From VYFG01 sp965248685 (lineage in GTDB: Bacteria; Pseudomonadota; Gammaproteobacteria; Arenicellales; Poriferihabitantaceae): a stretch of DNA of 64,000 bases. The stretch spans positions 248,001 to 312,000 of the forward strand of contig CBDFKC010000002.1 of assembly GCA_965248685.1 (NCBI GenBank), written 5' to 3'. This document shows positions 34,269 to 42,563 of this stretch, in pieces. The notes beneath the pieces are model-generated. The model was not told the DNA's origin, made no database searches, and saw nothing but the letters and a program-made list of their open reading frames with translations. The first letter of the stretch is position 1, and the number at the start of each line of letters is the position of its first letter. Made by a program: the position numbers and the translations under genes.

Positions 34269-34592
34269 TTGAGAAAATTCTGTCAAAAATTCCTCAAATC
34301 CCTGATTGCAACCACCATGGTGGTTCAATTTGGATCTGCTTTGGCTTTGGATGCTAATGCCCAGGGAACTCAGGGGAACAGGGTCAATAGCCAGGTAAAC
34401 AGTATCGCCGTCAGCATGGATGATGTTGCACGAATGATTCGACAAAATTCACAATGGCAAATTCTGGATGCCAGGCCGCGACAAAATGGCTCGATCATGC
34501 GATATCGCTTCAAATTGATCAGCAACAAGGGAGAAGTGAAAATTATCAGCATTGACCCTAGAAAACCAAATCTTCGACGATTGGAACAATAA
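34269..34592 (+). CDS. PepSY-like small periplasmic protein ahead of a two-component system
   Basis: 107-residue secreted protein. The N-terminal signal peptide is only complete when translation starts at TTG 34269, and cleavage falls near ANA. The mature part (SMDDVARMIRQNSQWQILDA, then YRFKLISNKGEVKIISID) has the helix-strand-strand pattern of PepSY domains. It lies 34 bases ahead of the PhoP-like regulator on the same strand, an arrangement in which such proteins may modulate the sensor kinase. That role is inferred, not shown. The TTG start has no clear ribosome-binding site. Confidence 0.72.
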   Translation: MRKFCQKFLKSLIATTMVVQFGSALALDANAQGTQGNRVNSQVNSIAVSMDDVARMIRQNSQWQILDARPRQNGSIMRYRFKLISNKGEVKIISIDPRKPNLRRLEQ

Positions 34593-34626
34593 TTAATCAT
34601 TTGACCGCCCCAAACTGGGTATCTCC

Positions 34627-35301
34627 ATGCGTATACTGGTTGTAGAAGACGAAAACACCTTGCGTGCACAGCTCGTTAATAAATTCAGGCAGAAGGGTTT
34701 TGCCGTTGACGAGGCTGCGGATGGTGAGGAAGCGATGTTTTTCGCTAAAGAATATCCGCTAGATGTTGCGGTGGTAGATATCGGTTTACCTAAACTGTCC
34801 GGAATCGAAGTCATCAGGAGATTACGCGCCGATGGGATTGAATATCCAATATTGATTCTTACCGCCCGATCTCGTTGGCAGGAGAAGGTCGAAGGTCTTG
34901 ACGCAGGGGCGGACGATTATCTCGCTAAACCTTTTCATTTTGAAGAATTGCACGCCAGAGTATCGGCGTTGATCAGACGTTCAGCTGGACAGTCCAGTCC
35001 GATTATAGAAATTGGCCATATCCACATGGACACCCGGTCACAGGAAGTATCGGTTAACCAAAAAAACCTCGATCTCACGGCGTTTGAATATAAGTTGCTA
35101 CACTATCTAATGATGAATCGGGGAAAGGTGGTTTCAAAAATGGAGTTAACCGAACATTTATACGATGAAGACGCTGATCGCGACAGTAATGTGATAGAAG
35201 TATTTGTAGGTCGATTGCGCAAGAAACTGGACCCGGATAGTTCTTTGAGTCCGATTGAAACATTACGTGGTCGCGGTTACCGATTTTCGGCTGCTGATTG
35301 A
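34627..35301 (+). CDS. Response regulator, OmpR/PhoP family
   Basis: 224 residues: receiver domain (1-118) with phospho-acceptor Asp51 in VAVVDIGLPKLSG and the conserved Lys in LAKPFHFEELHAR, then a winged-helix DNA-binding domain (about 128-222, VIEVFVGRLRKKL and RGRGYRF). It resembles PhoP of the PhoPQ system. Its TGA stop overlaps the kinase TTG start, so the pair is translationally coupled. Confidence 0.95.
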   Translation: MRILVVEDENTLRAQLVNKFRQKGFAVDEAADGEEAMFFAKEYPLDVAVVDIGLPKLSGIEVIRRLRADGIEYPILILTARSRWQEKVEGLDAGADDYLAKPFHFEELHARVSALIRRSAGQSSPIIEIGHIHMDTRSQEVSVNQKNLDLTAFEYKLLHYLMMNRGKVVSKMELTEHLYDEDADRDSNVIEVFVGRLRKKLDPDSSLSPIETLRGRGYRFSAAD

Positions 35302-36665
35302 GCACTTTATCTTTAAGAAAACGGCTGCTACTTGCAGCTACCATCATACTCATCACATTCCTCGGGTTAGCTGGTGTTGCCCTTGATAGAGCGTTTATCA
35401 GTAGCGCCAGGGTGTCACTAAAAAACCAGCTCCGAACCCAGACCTTCGCTTTATTATCAGTACTTGAGGTCGACCCAGGTGGTGGGGTGTTGCTGCCAAA
35501 ACAGCTACCTGAGGCACGATTGCTGATACCAAACTCTGGTTTGATTGCGGTGATCCTGGATCAGTCAGGAAAATCGATATGGCAGTCGGATTCAGCACTC
35601 GGAGTCAACGTTACCGGACTCAGTAAGGAGTTGCGTGGTTCCGAGTCCTTTGTTCAGGAGCAGGACGCACTTTCCAGTCCATTTCGTTATAGCTTTTCGA
35701 TATCCTGGGAAACTGAGGACAATATCGAACATGAGTTTACCCTGGTGATGATCGAGTCGAGTGATCATTTTATGGCGTTCGTTTCGGAGCACCGACGCAA
35801 GATCATACTCTGGCTAGGGCTTGCCGGGGTTTTTCTATTGATCATGCAAATGCTGGCATTGAACTGGAGTCTCTCTCCCCTGGTCAGGGTCAGCAGCGAA
35901 CTTGATTTGATAGAGCATGCCAAGCAAGACCGAATTCTTGGTGTCTACCCGAGTGAAATTGCGCAATTGAGCCAACGGATAAATCTATTTATAGGGAATG
36001 AGCGAAAGAATCTGGAGCGATATCGCAACACCCTGGGTGACTTGGCCCACAGCTTAAAAACTCCGTTGGCAGTAGTTAAGGGGCTCGCTGAGTCCGGTCA
36101 TCAAATCGATCCAGTGGAGCTTGATCGCTATGTTGACCGGATGAGCAATATTGTTGAATATCAGCTTAAGCGCGCGGCCTCTTCACGGATTTCACTGGTA
36201 TACGCCAAAGTCAGCGTCGCAGAAATTTTACATCGCATCGAGGATTCGTTAGACAAGGTCTATGCGCAAAAAAATATCCAAAGCAGCGGAAAAATAGAGC
36301 AGGGGACCATGTTTTACGGCGACCAGTCGGATTTATACGAACTGCTGGGTAATATTTTGGACAACGCATATAAGTGGGCTGATCAGCAGATTGTTTACCG
36401 AGCACAACCTTTATCAGACATCAGGAAATCAATCGACGGAGTCGAAATTATCGTGGAAGATGATGGTCCAGGTGTCGCTGACGAGATTCGGGAGTTAGTA
36501 CTGCGTCGCGGTGTCCGCGCTGACCAGCAGGTAGATGGCCAGGGTATCGGGCTCGCGGTCAGCCGCGAAATCGTCCACCGCTACAACGGTGATCTGGAAA
36601 TTGGATCCAGCTCCCTCGGAGGCGCTGCAGTAAAGATCAAGGTGCCTGGGATAACCGGTGCCTAA
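35298..36665 (+). CDS. Sensor histidine kinase, PhoQ-like
   Basis: 455-residue membrane kinase. Membrane helices are at about 8-30 and 158-180 (ILWLGLAGVFLLIMQMLALNW); between them is a periplasmic sensor domain of about 125 residues. The HAMP-like linker is followed by the dimerisation/phospho-acceptor helix with His251 (LGDLAHSLKTPLAVVKG) and an ATPase domain with NILDNAYKW, DDGPGV and GQGIGLAVSREIV. It starts TTG overlapping the stop of the regulator. The signal is unknown; Mg2+ or cationic peptide sensing, as in PhoQ, is only an analogy. Confidence 0.94.
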   Translation: MSTLSLRKRLLLAATIILITFLGLAGVALDRAFISSARVSLKNQLRTQTFALLSVLEVDPGGGVLLPKQLPEARLLIPNSGLIAVILDQSGKSIWQSDSALGVNVTGLSKELRGSESFVQEQDALSSPFRYSFSISWETEDNIEHEFTLVMIESSDHFMAFVSEHRRKIILWLGLAGVFLLIMQMLALNWSLSPLVRVSSELDLIEHAKQDRILGVYPSEIAQLSQRINLFIGNERKNLERYRNTLGDLAHSLKTPLAVVKGLAESGHQIDPVELDRYVDRMSNIVEYQLKRAASSRISLVYAKVSVAEILHRIEDSLDKVYAQKNIQSSGKIEQGTMFYGDQSDLYELLGNILDNAYKWADQQIVYRAQPLSDIRKSIDGVEIIVEDDGPGVADEIRELVLRRGVRADQQVDGQGIGLAVSREIVHRYNGDLEIGSSSLGGAAVKIKVPGITGA

Positions 36666-36688
36666 GCCATCTTAAGCCATCGCCATCG

Positions 36689-37420
36689 CTATTCGGCGAA
36701 TACCAGCACAATAGAAATATTATCCGGTGCTCCATTTTCCAGGCAGGCCCGAATCAAGGTGTCAATGCAAAGCTCGGGTTCATGGGAACGCAGAGTTAGT
36801 ATTGTCGAAATATCATTGTCGTCCACCACACCGTTGAGTCCGTCAGAACACAGCAAAAATACATCTTTGGGACGCGTCTCTACTGAGAAAAAGTCAGGTT
36901 CACAGTGGGCTTCGATACCGAGCGCCTTCTTTAATACGTGATGACTGTAGGCAGGAATATGCCCATTTGGACTCTCCAACAGCAAGTCGTTGGCGAGGGT
37001 GTGATCGTCGGTTAACTGGATTAATTCCCCATTGCTGAATCGATAGCAGCGGGAGTCCCCAACATGGCCGATGTAGGCCAGATTATCCTGAAAGCACATG
37101 GCGACTAAAGTGGTTCCCATGCCTTCCATATGAGCTAGTTTTCGGCCGGCTGTATATACCTCACTATTTGCCGTACTGATTCCTTCTTTAAGAATATCGC
37201 CAATCCTTGGTGTGATCTGTCCTTCGCCGATCAGGAGTTGCTCCTCTACAGATCGACACAACGCATTTACCGCCATGCGGCTGGCGATTTCTCCGGCTTT
37301 ATGACCGCCCATGCCATCTGCAACCACAGCAATATTCATCTCGGGTACGATGCGAACGCTATCTTCGTTCATTGGGCGGACGCTGCCAACATCGGTGGCA
37401 GCTATCATTTTGTATTGCAT
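36689..37420 (-). CDS. PP2C-family serine/threonine phosphatase, Stp-like
   Basis: 243-residue metal-dependent protein phosphatase. Family motifs are TDVGSVRPMNEDSV, VADGMGGHKAGEIAS and LLCSDGLNGVVDD, which carry the metal-binding Asp residues. In other bacteria Stp1 is paired with a Ser/Thr kinase, but no kinase gene is in this window. The gene converges with the PhoQ-like gene and follows dapD by 26 bases on the same strand, so it may be co-transcribed with it. Confidence 0.93.
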   Translation of the reverse strand: MQYKMIAATDVGSVRPMNEDSVRIVPEMNIAVVADGMGGHKAGEIASRMAVNALCRSVEEQLLIGEGQITPRIGDILKEGISTANSEVYTAGRKLAHMEGMGTTLVAMCFQDNLAYIGHVGDSRCYRFSNGELIQLTDDHTLANDLLLESPNGHIPAYSHHVLKKALGIEAHCEPDFFSVETRPKDVFLLCSDGLNGVVDDNDISTILTLRSHEPELCIDTLIRACLENGAPDNISIVLVFAE

Positions 37421-37446
37421 CGATCTGTTCTGTAGGCGGGCGGGGG

Positions 37447-38268
37447 CTATATTCCCCTTAGCAATTCGTTTATGCCTACTTTACTGCGCGTCTTTTCATC
37501 TACTTTTTTGACGATTACCGCGCAGTAGAGGCTATGAGAGCCGTCCTTTGATGGCATCGATCCCGACACTACCACGGATCCTGGCGGTACCGAACCGTAG
37601 CTGACTTCACCGGTTTCCCGATCTAGGATGCGGGTGCTCTGGCCGATAAAAACACCCATGGAAATTACCGCTCCTGTACCAACTACAACACCTTCTACAA
37701 CTTCGCTTCGGGCACCGATAAAACAATTGTCTTCTATGATAGTTGGCGATGCCTGTAGTGGTTCGAGCACCCCCCCAATCCCGACGCCACCTGATAAGTG
37801 CACATTTTTGCCAATTTGGGCGCAAGAGCCTACGGTGGCCCAGGTATCAACCATGGTTCCTTGATCTACGTAGGCGCCAATATTGACGTAACTCGGCATC
37901 AGGACAACATCGGGGGCGATATAACAGCCCCGACGGGCTACCGCGGGCGGTACGGCGCGAAAACCATCGCGACTAAAATCTTCGCTGGTATAGTTAGCGA
38001 ATTTCAATTCCACCTTATCGTAGTAATTGGTAAATCCACTACGAATTATTCGATTTTCTTCAATTCTGAAGGAAAGCAAGACTGCTTTTTTTAGCCATTC
38101 ATTGACTTGCCAGCCGCCGTGGACTGGTTCTGCGACCCGGGCTTTGCCGCCATCTAACAGGGTTATGGCTTGATTTACTGATTCCCTTACCTCGGCTGTG
38201 ACGTTATGAGGGTTAATTTCGGCACGGTGATCCCATGCCTGTTCAATGACAGCAGCAATTTGTTTCAT
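37447..38268 (-). CDS. dapD: Tetrahydrodipicolinate N-succinyltransferase
   Basis: Acyltransferase of the lysine/diaminopimelate pathway, 273 residues, with left-handed beta-helix hexapeptide repeats (GGVGIGGVLEPLQASPTIIEDNCFIGA region) and the conserved VGSCAQIGKNVHLSGG block. It closely follows E. coli DapD from MKQIAAVIEQAWDHRAE. The same frame is open another 56 codons upstream (to 38436) but that part lacks homology and no ribosome-binding site favours it, so ATG 38268 is chosen. Confidence 0.95.
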   Translation of the reverse strand: MKQIAAVIEQAWDHRAEINPHNVTAEVRESVNQAITLLDGGKARVAEPVHGGWQVNEWLKKAVLLSFRIEENRIIRSGFTNYYDKVELKFANYTSEDFSRDGFRAVPPAVARRGCYIAPDVVLMPSYVNIGAYVDQGTMVDTWATVGSCAQIGKNVHLSGGVGIGGVLEPLQASPTIIEDNCFIGARSEVVEGVVVGTGAVISMGVFIGQSTRILDRETGEVSYGSVPPGSVVVSGSMPSKDGSHSLYCAVIVKKVDEKTRSKVGINELLRGI

Positions 38269-38520
38269 TTCATATAAGTTTTGTGTGGAAAGCAATGGGA
38301 TTTTCTGCCCAGTTAGTCTCGTAATATAGATGGCGGTCTGATCGAGTCCCCTGAGCCGATCAGTCAGCTTTTTTTGACAGCGCCGATTATAAATCATGTT
38401 TGGTTTAGCTGGCAGATCGGGAGACACATCCACCAAATAGAATTCTGTATGAAAATCGCTCCAAATTTATCAATAGATATTTTAATTCGGTGATTTTTGA
38501 GTTACTCTCCATGGTTCCGC

Positions 38521-38597
38521 CCGATTTTTCAGGCGCGACTGTCCCGCTCAAGATCGGCTGCTTTTTAGCCGGTAGTGGCTACCGAAAACCGATTTTT
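38521..38597 (+). promoter_or_regulatory. Hairpin-rich leader before the M23 gene, possible attenuator
   Basis: The 343-base gap 38269-38611 holds no gene. Just before the M23 start, CGGTAG-TGG-CTACCG (38570-38584) forms a tight inner hairpin, flanked by ATCGG (38553-38557) and CCGAT (38589-38593) directly followed by TTTTT. A second CCGATTTTT copy at 38521 could pair with the same ATCGG, so two exclusive folds are possible. The arrangement is terminator-like and ends 15 bases before the start codon. Confidence 0.35.
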
Positions 38598-38611
38598 ACA
38601 AACTATTACTT

Positions 38612-39664
38612 ATGCGTGATCATTTCGCAATAACTATTTCTGACAGCTATGGATCGCGCTATTACTCAGTAAGAAAGTCACTTAAACGCAATTTGATATT
38701 GGGGGTCTGCGGTTTTTTAGTCTTTGTCGCCGGCTCCTTCGCGGGAAACTACATTCAATATGGAAAATGGCAATCCGTAACTCAGCAGAATGCCGGGTTG
38801 AACAAAGAGTTGCTAGCTTTCGATAGTGAAAATTCAAACCTCAACCAAATTATTAGTAAAGACAAGCAACTAATTGAAAATATAAGTGAAGAGCTTATAG
38901 AGATTGAGAAAATTAGCGGTGTCGAATCGAGCGATCAATTTATTGGCCTGGAGGAGAGGATCCGCCTTATCGCCAGTTTCTACAATGCCAAGGAAGTTGA
39001 ATTTTCAGAGATTGGAAACCGGGTACAGCAGATTGAAGGCTTAATCGGGTTAAGCGGGGAAGACAATTCCCGTGACGATCTTGCGATTAGAGTAGAGCTT
39101 GCGAGTCTTACCGCGAGCCATGAGAAAATATTGCACGATAGTATTCCCAATGGTTTTCCCACTGAAGTCCAGGTTATTACGAGTAAATTTGGCAGCCGAA
39201 TTCACCCGATTTCAAAAACCAAGTCGTTCCATAAAGGAGTCGACCTGCGCTCCAAGGTCAAAGATAAAATAGTTGCCACAGCTGACGGTATTGTCAGCGC
39301 AGTTGACTATTCTGAGCTGAGCGGCAAACGACTGGTGGTACAACATAATTTCGGATTTGAAACCCGCTATTCACACCTCGATGGGGCCGTGGTTGAAGCC
39401 GGCGACATCGTACATCGAGGAGACCATATCGCAAACTCAGGAAACACCGGGCGCAGTGATGCCCCCCATTTACACTATGAAGTACGTTACCTGGGTAAGT
39501 CGATCGATCCATACCAGTTCCTCAAGTGGGAATTTGGTTCACATGAAATATTCAATAACGTCAGGGGAATAAAATGGCCATCTTTAATAAGCTTGATAAA
39601 CAAGCAGATTACGCATCAAACATTACAACTATCGCAGCTGGAACCAATATCGTCGGTAAGGTAG
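38612..39664 (+). CDS. M23-family peptidoglycan endopeptidase with N-terminal membrane anchor
   Basis: 350-residue envelope enzyme. Residues 1-25 are cytoplasmic, a membrane helix lies at about 27-48, a coiled-coil region at about 55-175, and an M23/LytM domain at about 185-305. Zinc ligands are visible: His207 and Asp211 in FHKGVDLRSK, and HLH in APHLHYEVRY. It would cut peptide cross-links in peptidoglycan. Its last 91 bases overlap the bactofilin start in another frame. M23 peptidases and bactofilins work together in cell-curvature and shape control in other proteobacteria, so the pair is probably functional. Confidence 0.93.
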   Translation: MRDHFAITISDSYGSRYYSVRKSLKRNLILGVCGFLVFVAGSFAGNYIQYGKWQSVTQQNAGLNKELLAFDSENSNLNQIISKDKQLIENISEELIEIEKISGVESSDQFIGLEERIRLIASFYNAKEVEFSEIGNRVQQIEGLIGLSGEDNSRDDLAIRVELASLTASHEKILHDSIPNGFPTEVQVITSKFGSRIHPISKTKSFHKGVDLRSKVKDKIVATADGIVSAVDYSELSGKRLVVQHNFGFETRYSHLDGAVVEAGDIVHRGDHIANSGNTGRSDAPHLHYEVRYLGKSIDPYQFLKWEFGSHEIFNNVRGIKWPSLISLINKQITHQTLQLSQLEPISSVR

Positions 39665-40029
39665 ATATAGAATGTAACCTTCATATCGATGGTGAATTTG
39701 AAGGCGAAGTTAATTCCAAGAGCATTGTTAAAGTCGGACAATCCGGCTTACTCAAGAGCAATCTAAAAGCCGAAAAATTGATTGTAACTGGCCGTTTTAT
39801 TGGCACAGCGGACTGCGAAAGTATTGAATTGATATCTGGCGGCGAAGCCGAAGGGAAGCTGATTTCCTCAGGCTTGGTGATTGACTCGAGCAGTTCTTTT
39901 CAGGGAGAAAGCATTCGTCGGAAGCCTGCCGACGGTGTTAAGAAAGTCCTGGACTTCAGCAATGATCCCACGATCCGGGAACCCAAAATGGGAGAAAAAT
40001 CGGCCAAGATCAAACCCAACGCGGTATAA
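39574..40029 (+). CDS. Bactofilin (polymer-forming cytoskeletal protein)
   Basis: 151 residues with a central beta-helix bactofilin domain (about 18-115), seen as regular repeats such as TTIAAGTNIVGKVDIECNLHI and GEFEGEVNSKSIVKVGQSG, between short polar ends. Bactofilins polymerise without nucleotides and anchor cell-wall enzymes at curved or polar sites. The start ATG has AGGGG 8 bases upstream, inside the preceding M23 reading frame. The 91-base overlap argues for tight coupling. Confidence 0.93.
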   Translation: MAIFNKLDKQADYASNITTIAAGTNIVGKVDIECNLHIDGEFEGEVNSKSIVKVGQSGLLKSNLKAEKLIVTGRFIGTADCESIELISGGEAEGKLISSGLVIDSSSSFQGESIRRKPADGVKKVLDFSNDPTIREPKMGEKSAKIKPNAV

Positions 40030-40132
40030 CTGCAATCTATAATTAAAGGTTCTTGTCGCTGGCCATTATCCGGAGCCTTACCTGTAGATATCGAGGCCTG
40101 ATATATGTCGAAAAGTACAGGAAACGCTGGTT

Positions 40133-41446
40133 TTATTCTACTTCCTGATTGATCGTCAGTGCCACTGATGGACTTCCTTCGGTGACAGAAACCGTCGCCT
40201 GGCTGGTGAAATCTCCGGATTGAGCGATCGGGTTTCCACTACGGGAAACTCTGGCGGTTATTGCTACTTCATCCACGCTGCTGATATTTTGTCCGGGCAT
40301 CATCGACATGGAATCATCCAGTTTCAACTGGGTTGGCAGATCATTTACGGTTAGGCGGGCTACTGCCAGCGGAAAGGGAGGGCCATTTGGCGCGCGTGCA
40401 AACACAAATACCAGCTCGTTCCCTTTGAGCTGATTTTGCAGCGCAGGATCCAGTTCGACGGATACTTGAATTACTCTGGAGTTTTCTGCGGCGACAACGC
40501 CCGTGCTTTCGCTTGGTAATGGTTCTGGTTGGCCTGTTTCGCTCTCCCCGAGGGCTGATTGGGATGATTTGATCTGGGCAATTATATTGTTTACCTGACG
40601 GCTGGCTTCACTGTCATTTTCCAGTAATGGGAGCAGCTGATTCAGATAATTCAGTGCCGCCCGATTTTTACCGATACTCATGGAACCAATGCCTGCGATC
40701 CAGAGTGCATTGCCCTGTAGTGGATCCAATTCCAGAGCTCGTAGGATTCTGGATGAAATGTCTGCGGTGTAAATATTGCCATTGACCATCAAGCTGGCGT
40801 CCGCCCAGGCCGCGAGAACCGTGGGATCATCTCCACTCAGCTGATTTAACCGGGCATACGCGTTTTCCGCCTTATCAAACTGGCTTAGAGACATATAGGT
40901 TCTACCAGCCAGCGCCCACCCATCGATATTGTCAGGATTATCCCTGAGCGATTGCTCCAGACCAACTATAAGAGTGTCCAGACTACCCGCATTGGTATTC
41001 TGGGTTGCGGTTCCGGATTGGGATTGATGTTGGGTCTGTGCGGTTGCTACCGGTGGATTATTCCATTGTGGATTCCCAAGTAATCCATACAGCAGAATGG
41101 TTGCGATGGGGATGCCGAGGAGTACCGCGATCCCGCTGCGTACGCTCGCTGACCCAACGCCGCTCAGGTTGTAATCAGGACCTTTTATATCATCCAGTAG
41201 GGTGGCTTCCAGTTCAAGCTGAATGTCGGAATCCATTTTAGATTGCCCGAGCAATTCGCTGTCCCTGGGAGAATCTGTGTCTGCAGACAGCTGTGAGCTA
41301 ACTTCGGCCATTCGCTGTCTGGCGATTTCCAGATTTTCCTGTTCAAGATCGACTTGATTTAATTTTTTTTGGCTAAATAGTATCGGACCAATAAACCACA
41401 ACGCAATCGCTACCAGCGAGCTGGTACAGAGTATAAACAGCAACAT
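40133..41446 (-). CDS. ccmI: Cytochrome c maturation protein CcmI
   Basis: 437 residues. An N-terminal membrane helix pair (about 1-20 and 97-118, including SGIAVLLGIPIATILLYGLLG) is joined by a cytoplasmic loop with the typical ARQRMAEV helix; the periplasmic part has TPR repeats (about 160-280, DNIDGWALAGRTYMSLSQFD) that chaperone apocytochrome c, then a beta-rich C-terminal domain. It follows ccmH by 2 bases and ends the ccm operon. It converges with the bactofilin gene. Confidence 0.92.
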   Translation of the reverse strand: MLLFILCTSSLVAIALWFIGPILFSQKKLNQVDLEQENLEIARQRMAEVSSQLSADTDSPRDSELLGQSKMDSDIQLELEATLLDDIKGPDYNLSGVGSASVRSGIAVLLGIPIATILLYGLLGNPQWNNPPVATAQTQHQSQSGTATQNTNAGSLDTLIVGLEQSLRDNPDNIDGWALAGRTYMSLSQFDKAENAYARLNQLSGDDPTVLAAWADASLMVNGNIYTADISSRILRALELDPLQGNALWIAGIGSMSIGKNRAALNYLNQLLPLLENDSEASRQVNNIIAQIKSSQSALGESETGQPEPLPSESTGVVAAENSRVIQVSVELDPALQNQLKGNELVFVFARAPNGPPFPLAVARLTVNDLPTQLKLDDSMSMMPGQNISSVDEVAITARVSRSGNPIAQSGDFTSQATVSVTEGSPSVALTINQEVE

Positions 41447-41448
41447 AT

Positions 41449-42039
41449 TTATTGATTCGAGGTTTTATCAGTTAGGTTTTTTCCGACCCGGTTTGATCCT
41501 GCCGATCCCAGCAGGTCGTGGGCTTTTTTCATATCGGCCTCGGAGAATACCGACAGCTCAGATTTTTTTTTGTTACGGTTTCTGATTAACAATCCAAAGG
41601 CAGCGAGCAACAGAATTAGAGGAGCAAACCAGAGAATCAGAGTTCGTTTGTTCAGGGGGGGGCGATAAAGTACAAATTCACCGTAGCGCGCTACCATATA
41701 GTCTGCAATATCGCTGCGTGACTTGCCTTGTTCGACCATTTCTCTGGTCTTACGGCGAAGGTCCTTGGCCAGCTCCGCATTAGAATCCGCCAGATTCTGG
41801 TTTTGGCATACCAAGCAACGCAATTCCTGGATGAGTTCTTTATATAATTCGTCTTTTTGAGGGTCGTCGAATTTAACGATATCTACCGCTGCGATAGACT
41901 CAAGTGAAGCCGAAAACAACAACACGAGACCAAGGTAGATTACCTTTGATCTGAATACCGTGATCATTCTGTAAAACGGCGGTTTCAATTTATTGTTACT
42001 ACCAACAGGCAAGAAAACCGAGTTTGCTCGATGTTTCAA
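41449..42039 (-). CDS. ccmH: Cytochrome c maturation protein CcmH
   Basis: Thiol-disulfide component that reduces apocytochrome c before haem attachment. The LRCLVCQNQNLADS motif carries the redox Cys pair, and a membrane helix lies near the C-terminus (LILWFAPLILLLAAFGLLI). The TTG at 42039 has AAGGAG 5 bases upstream and overlaps the ccmG stop by 4 bases, so it may be the true start even though it gives a long polar stretch before the signal peptide; ATG 41967 is the alternative. Short CcmH type, with CcmI separate. Confidence 0.92.
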   Translation of the reverse strand: MKHRANSVFLPVGSNNKLKPPFYRMITVFRSKVIYLGLVLLFSASLESIAAVDIVKFDDPQKDELYKELIQELRCLVCQNQNLADSNAELAKDLRRKTREMVEQGKSRSDIADYMVARYGEFVLYRPPLNKRTLILWFAPLILLLAAFGLLIRNRNKKKSELSVFSEADMKKAHDLLGSAGSNRVGKNLTDKTSNQ

Positions 42040-42563
42040 TTTATCTCCTTCTGCAGCAAATTTATGATGGGTAGAAGCTTTTCCGCTGCCGATTGTGGAG
42101 TGACCGGACCAATGTGCTTGTATCGAATACTGCCAAGGTGATCAATCACAAAGGTTTCCGGAACCCCATACACCCCGTAATCTATACCAACGTTACCAGA
42201 TTGATCAAAAGCGCTCATCACATAGGGGTTCCCAAACCGGGTCAACCATTGCTGAGCATCTGGGCGTTTATCCTTGTAATTCAAACCTACGATATCAATG
42301 TTCTTGGCCAATTCGGTTATAACAGGATGCTCATGCCGGCAGGAGACGCACCAGGAGGCCCAAACGTTCAGTAACCACACCTTACCGGCAAGTGTTTCCT
42401 GGCTTATCCTGGCATTTTCGTCGTAAAGTCTGGTCAAGTCGAATGCGGGCGCCGGTTTATCGATCAGGGTTGACGGAATCTCTCGGGGATTAAGGTCTAA
42501 TCCTTTCCACAAAAAAACCAGTAAACCGGAGAAAATCACTAACGGTAAGACAAATCGGGTCAT
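42036..42563 (-). CDS. ccmG: Thiol:disulfide interchange protein DsbE/CcmG
   Basis: 175-residue membrane-anchored thioredoxin-like protein with an N-terminal helix (about 4-22) and the active site WASWCVSCRHEHP (C-x2-C). It passes electrons from DsbD to CcmH and apocytochrome c. The start overlaps the ccmF stop by 4 bases. Length and position are normal for the operon. Confidence 0.95.
   Translation of the reverse strand: MTRFVLPLVIFSGLLVFLWKGLDLNPREIPSTLIDKPAPAFDLTRLYDENARISQETLAGKVWLLNVWASWCVSCRHEHPVITELAKNIDIVGLNYKDKRPDAQQWLTRFGNPYVMSAFDQSGNVGIDYGVYGVPETFVIDHLGSIRYKHIGPVTPQSAAEKLLPIINLLQKEIN

Noticed and set aside
38269..38436. 56-codon in-frame extension of dapD
   Set aside because: No similarity to DapD N-termini and no ribosome-binding site at its start; the conserved protein begins at 38268.
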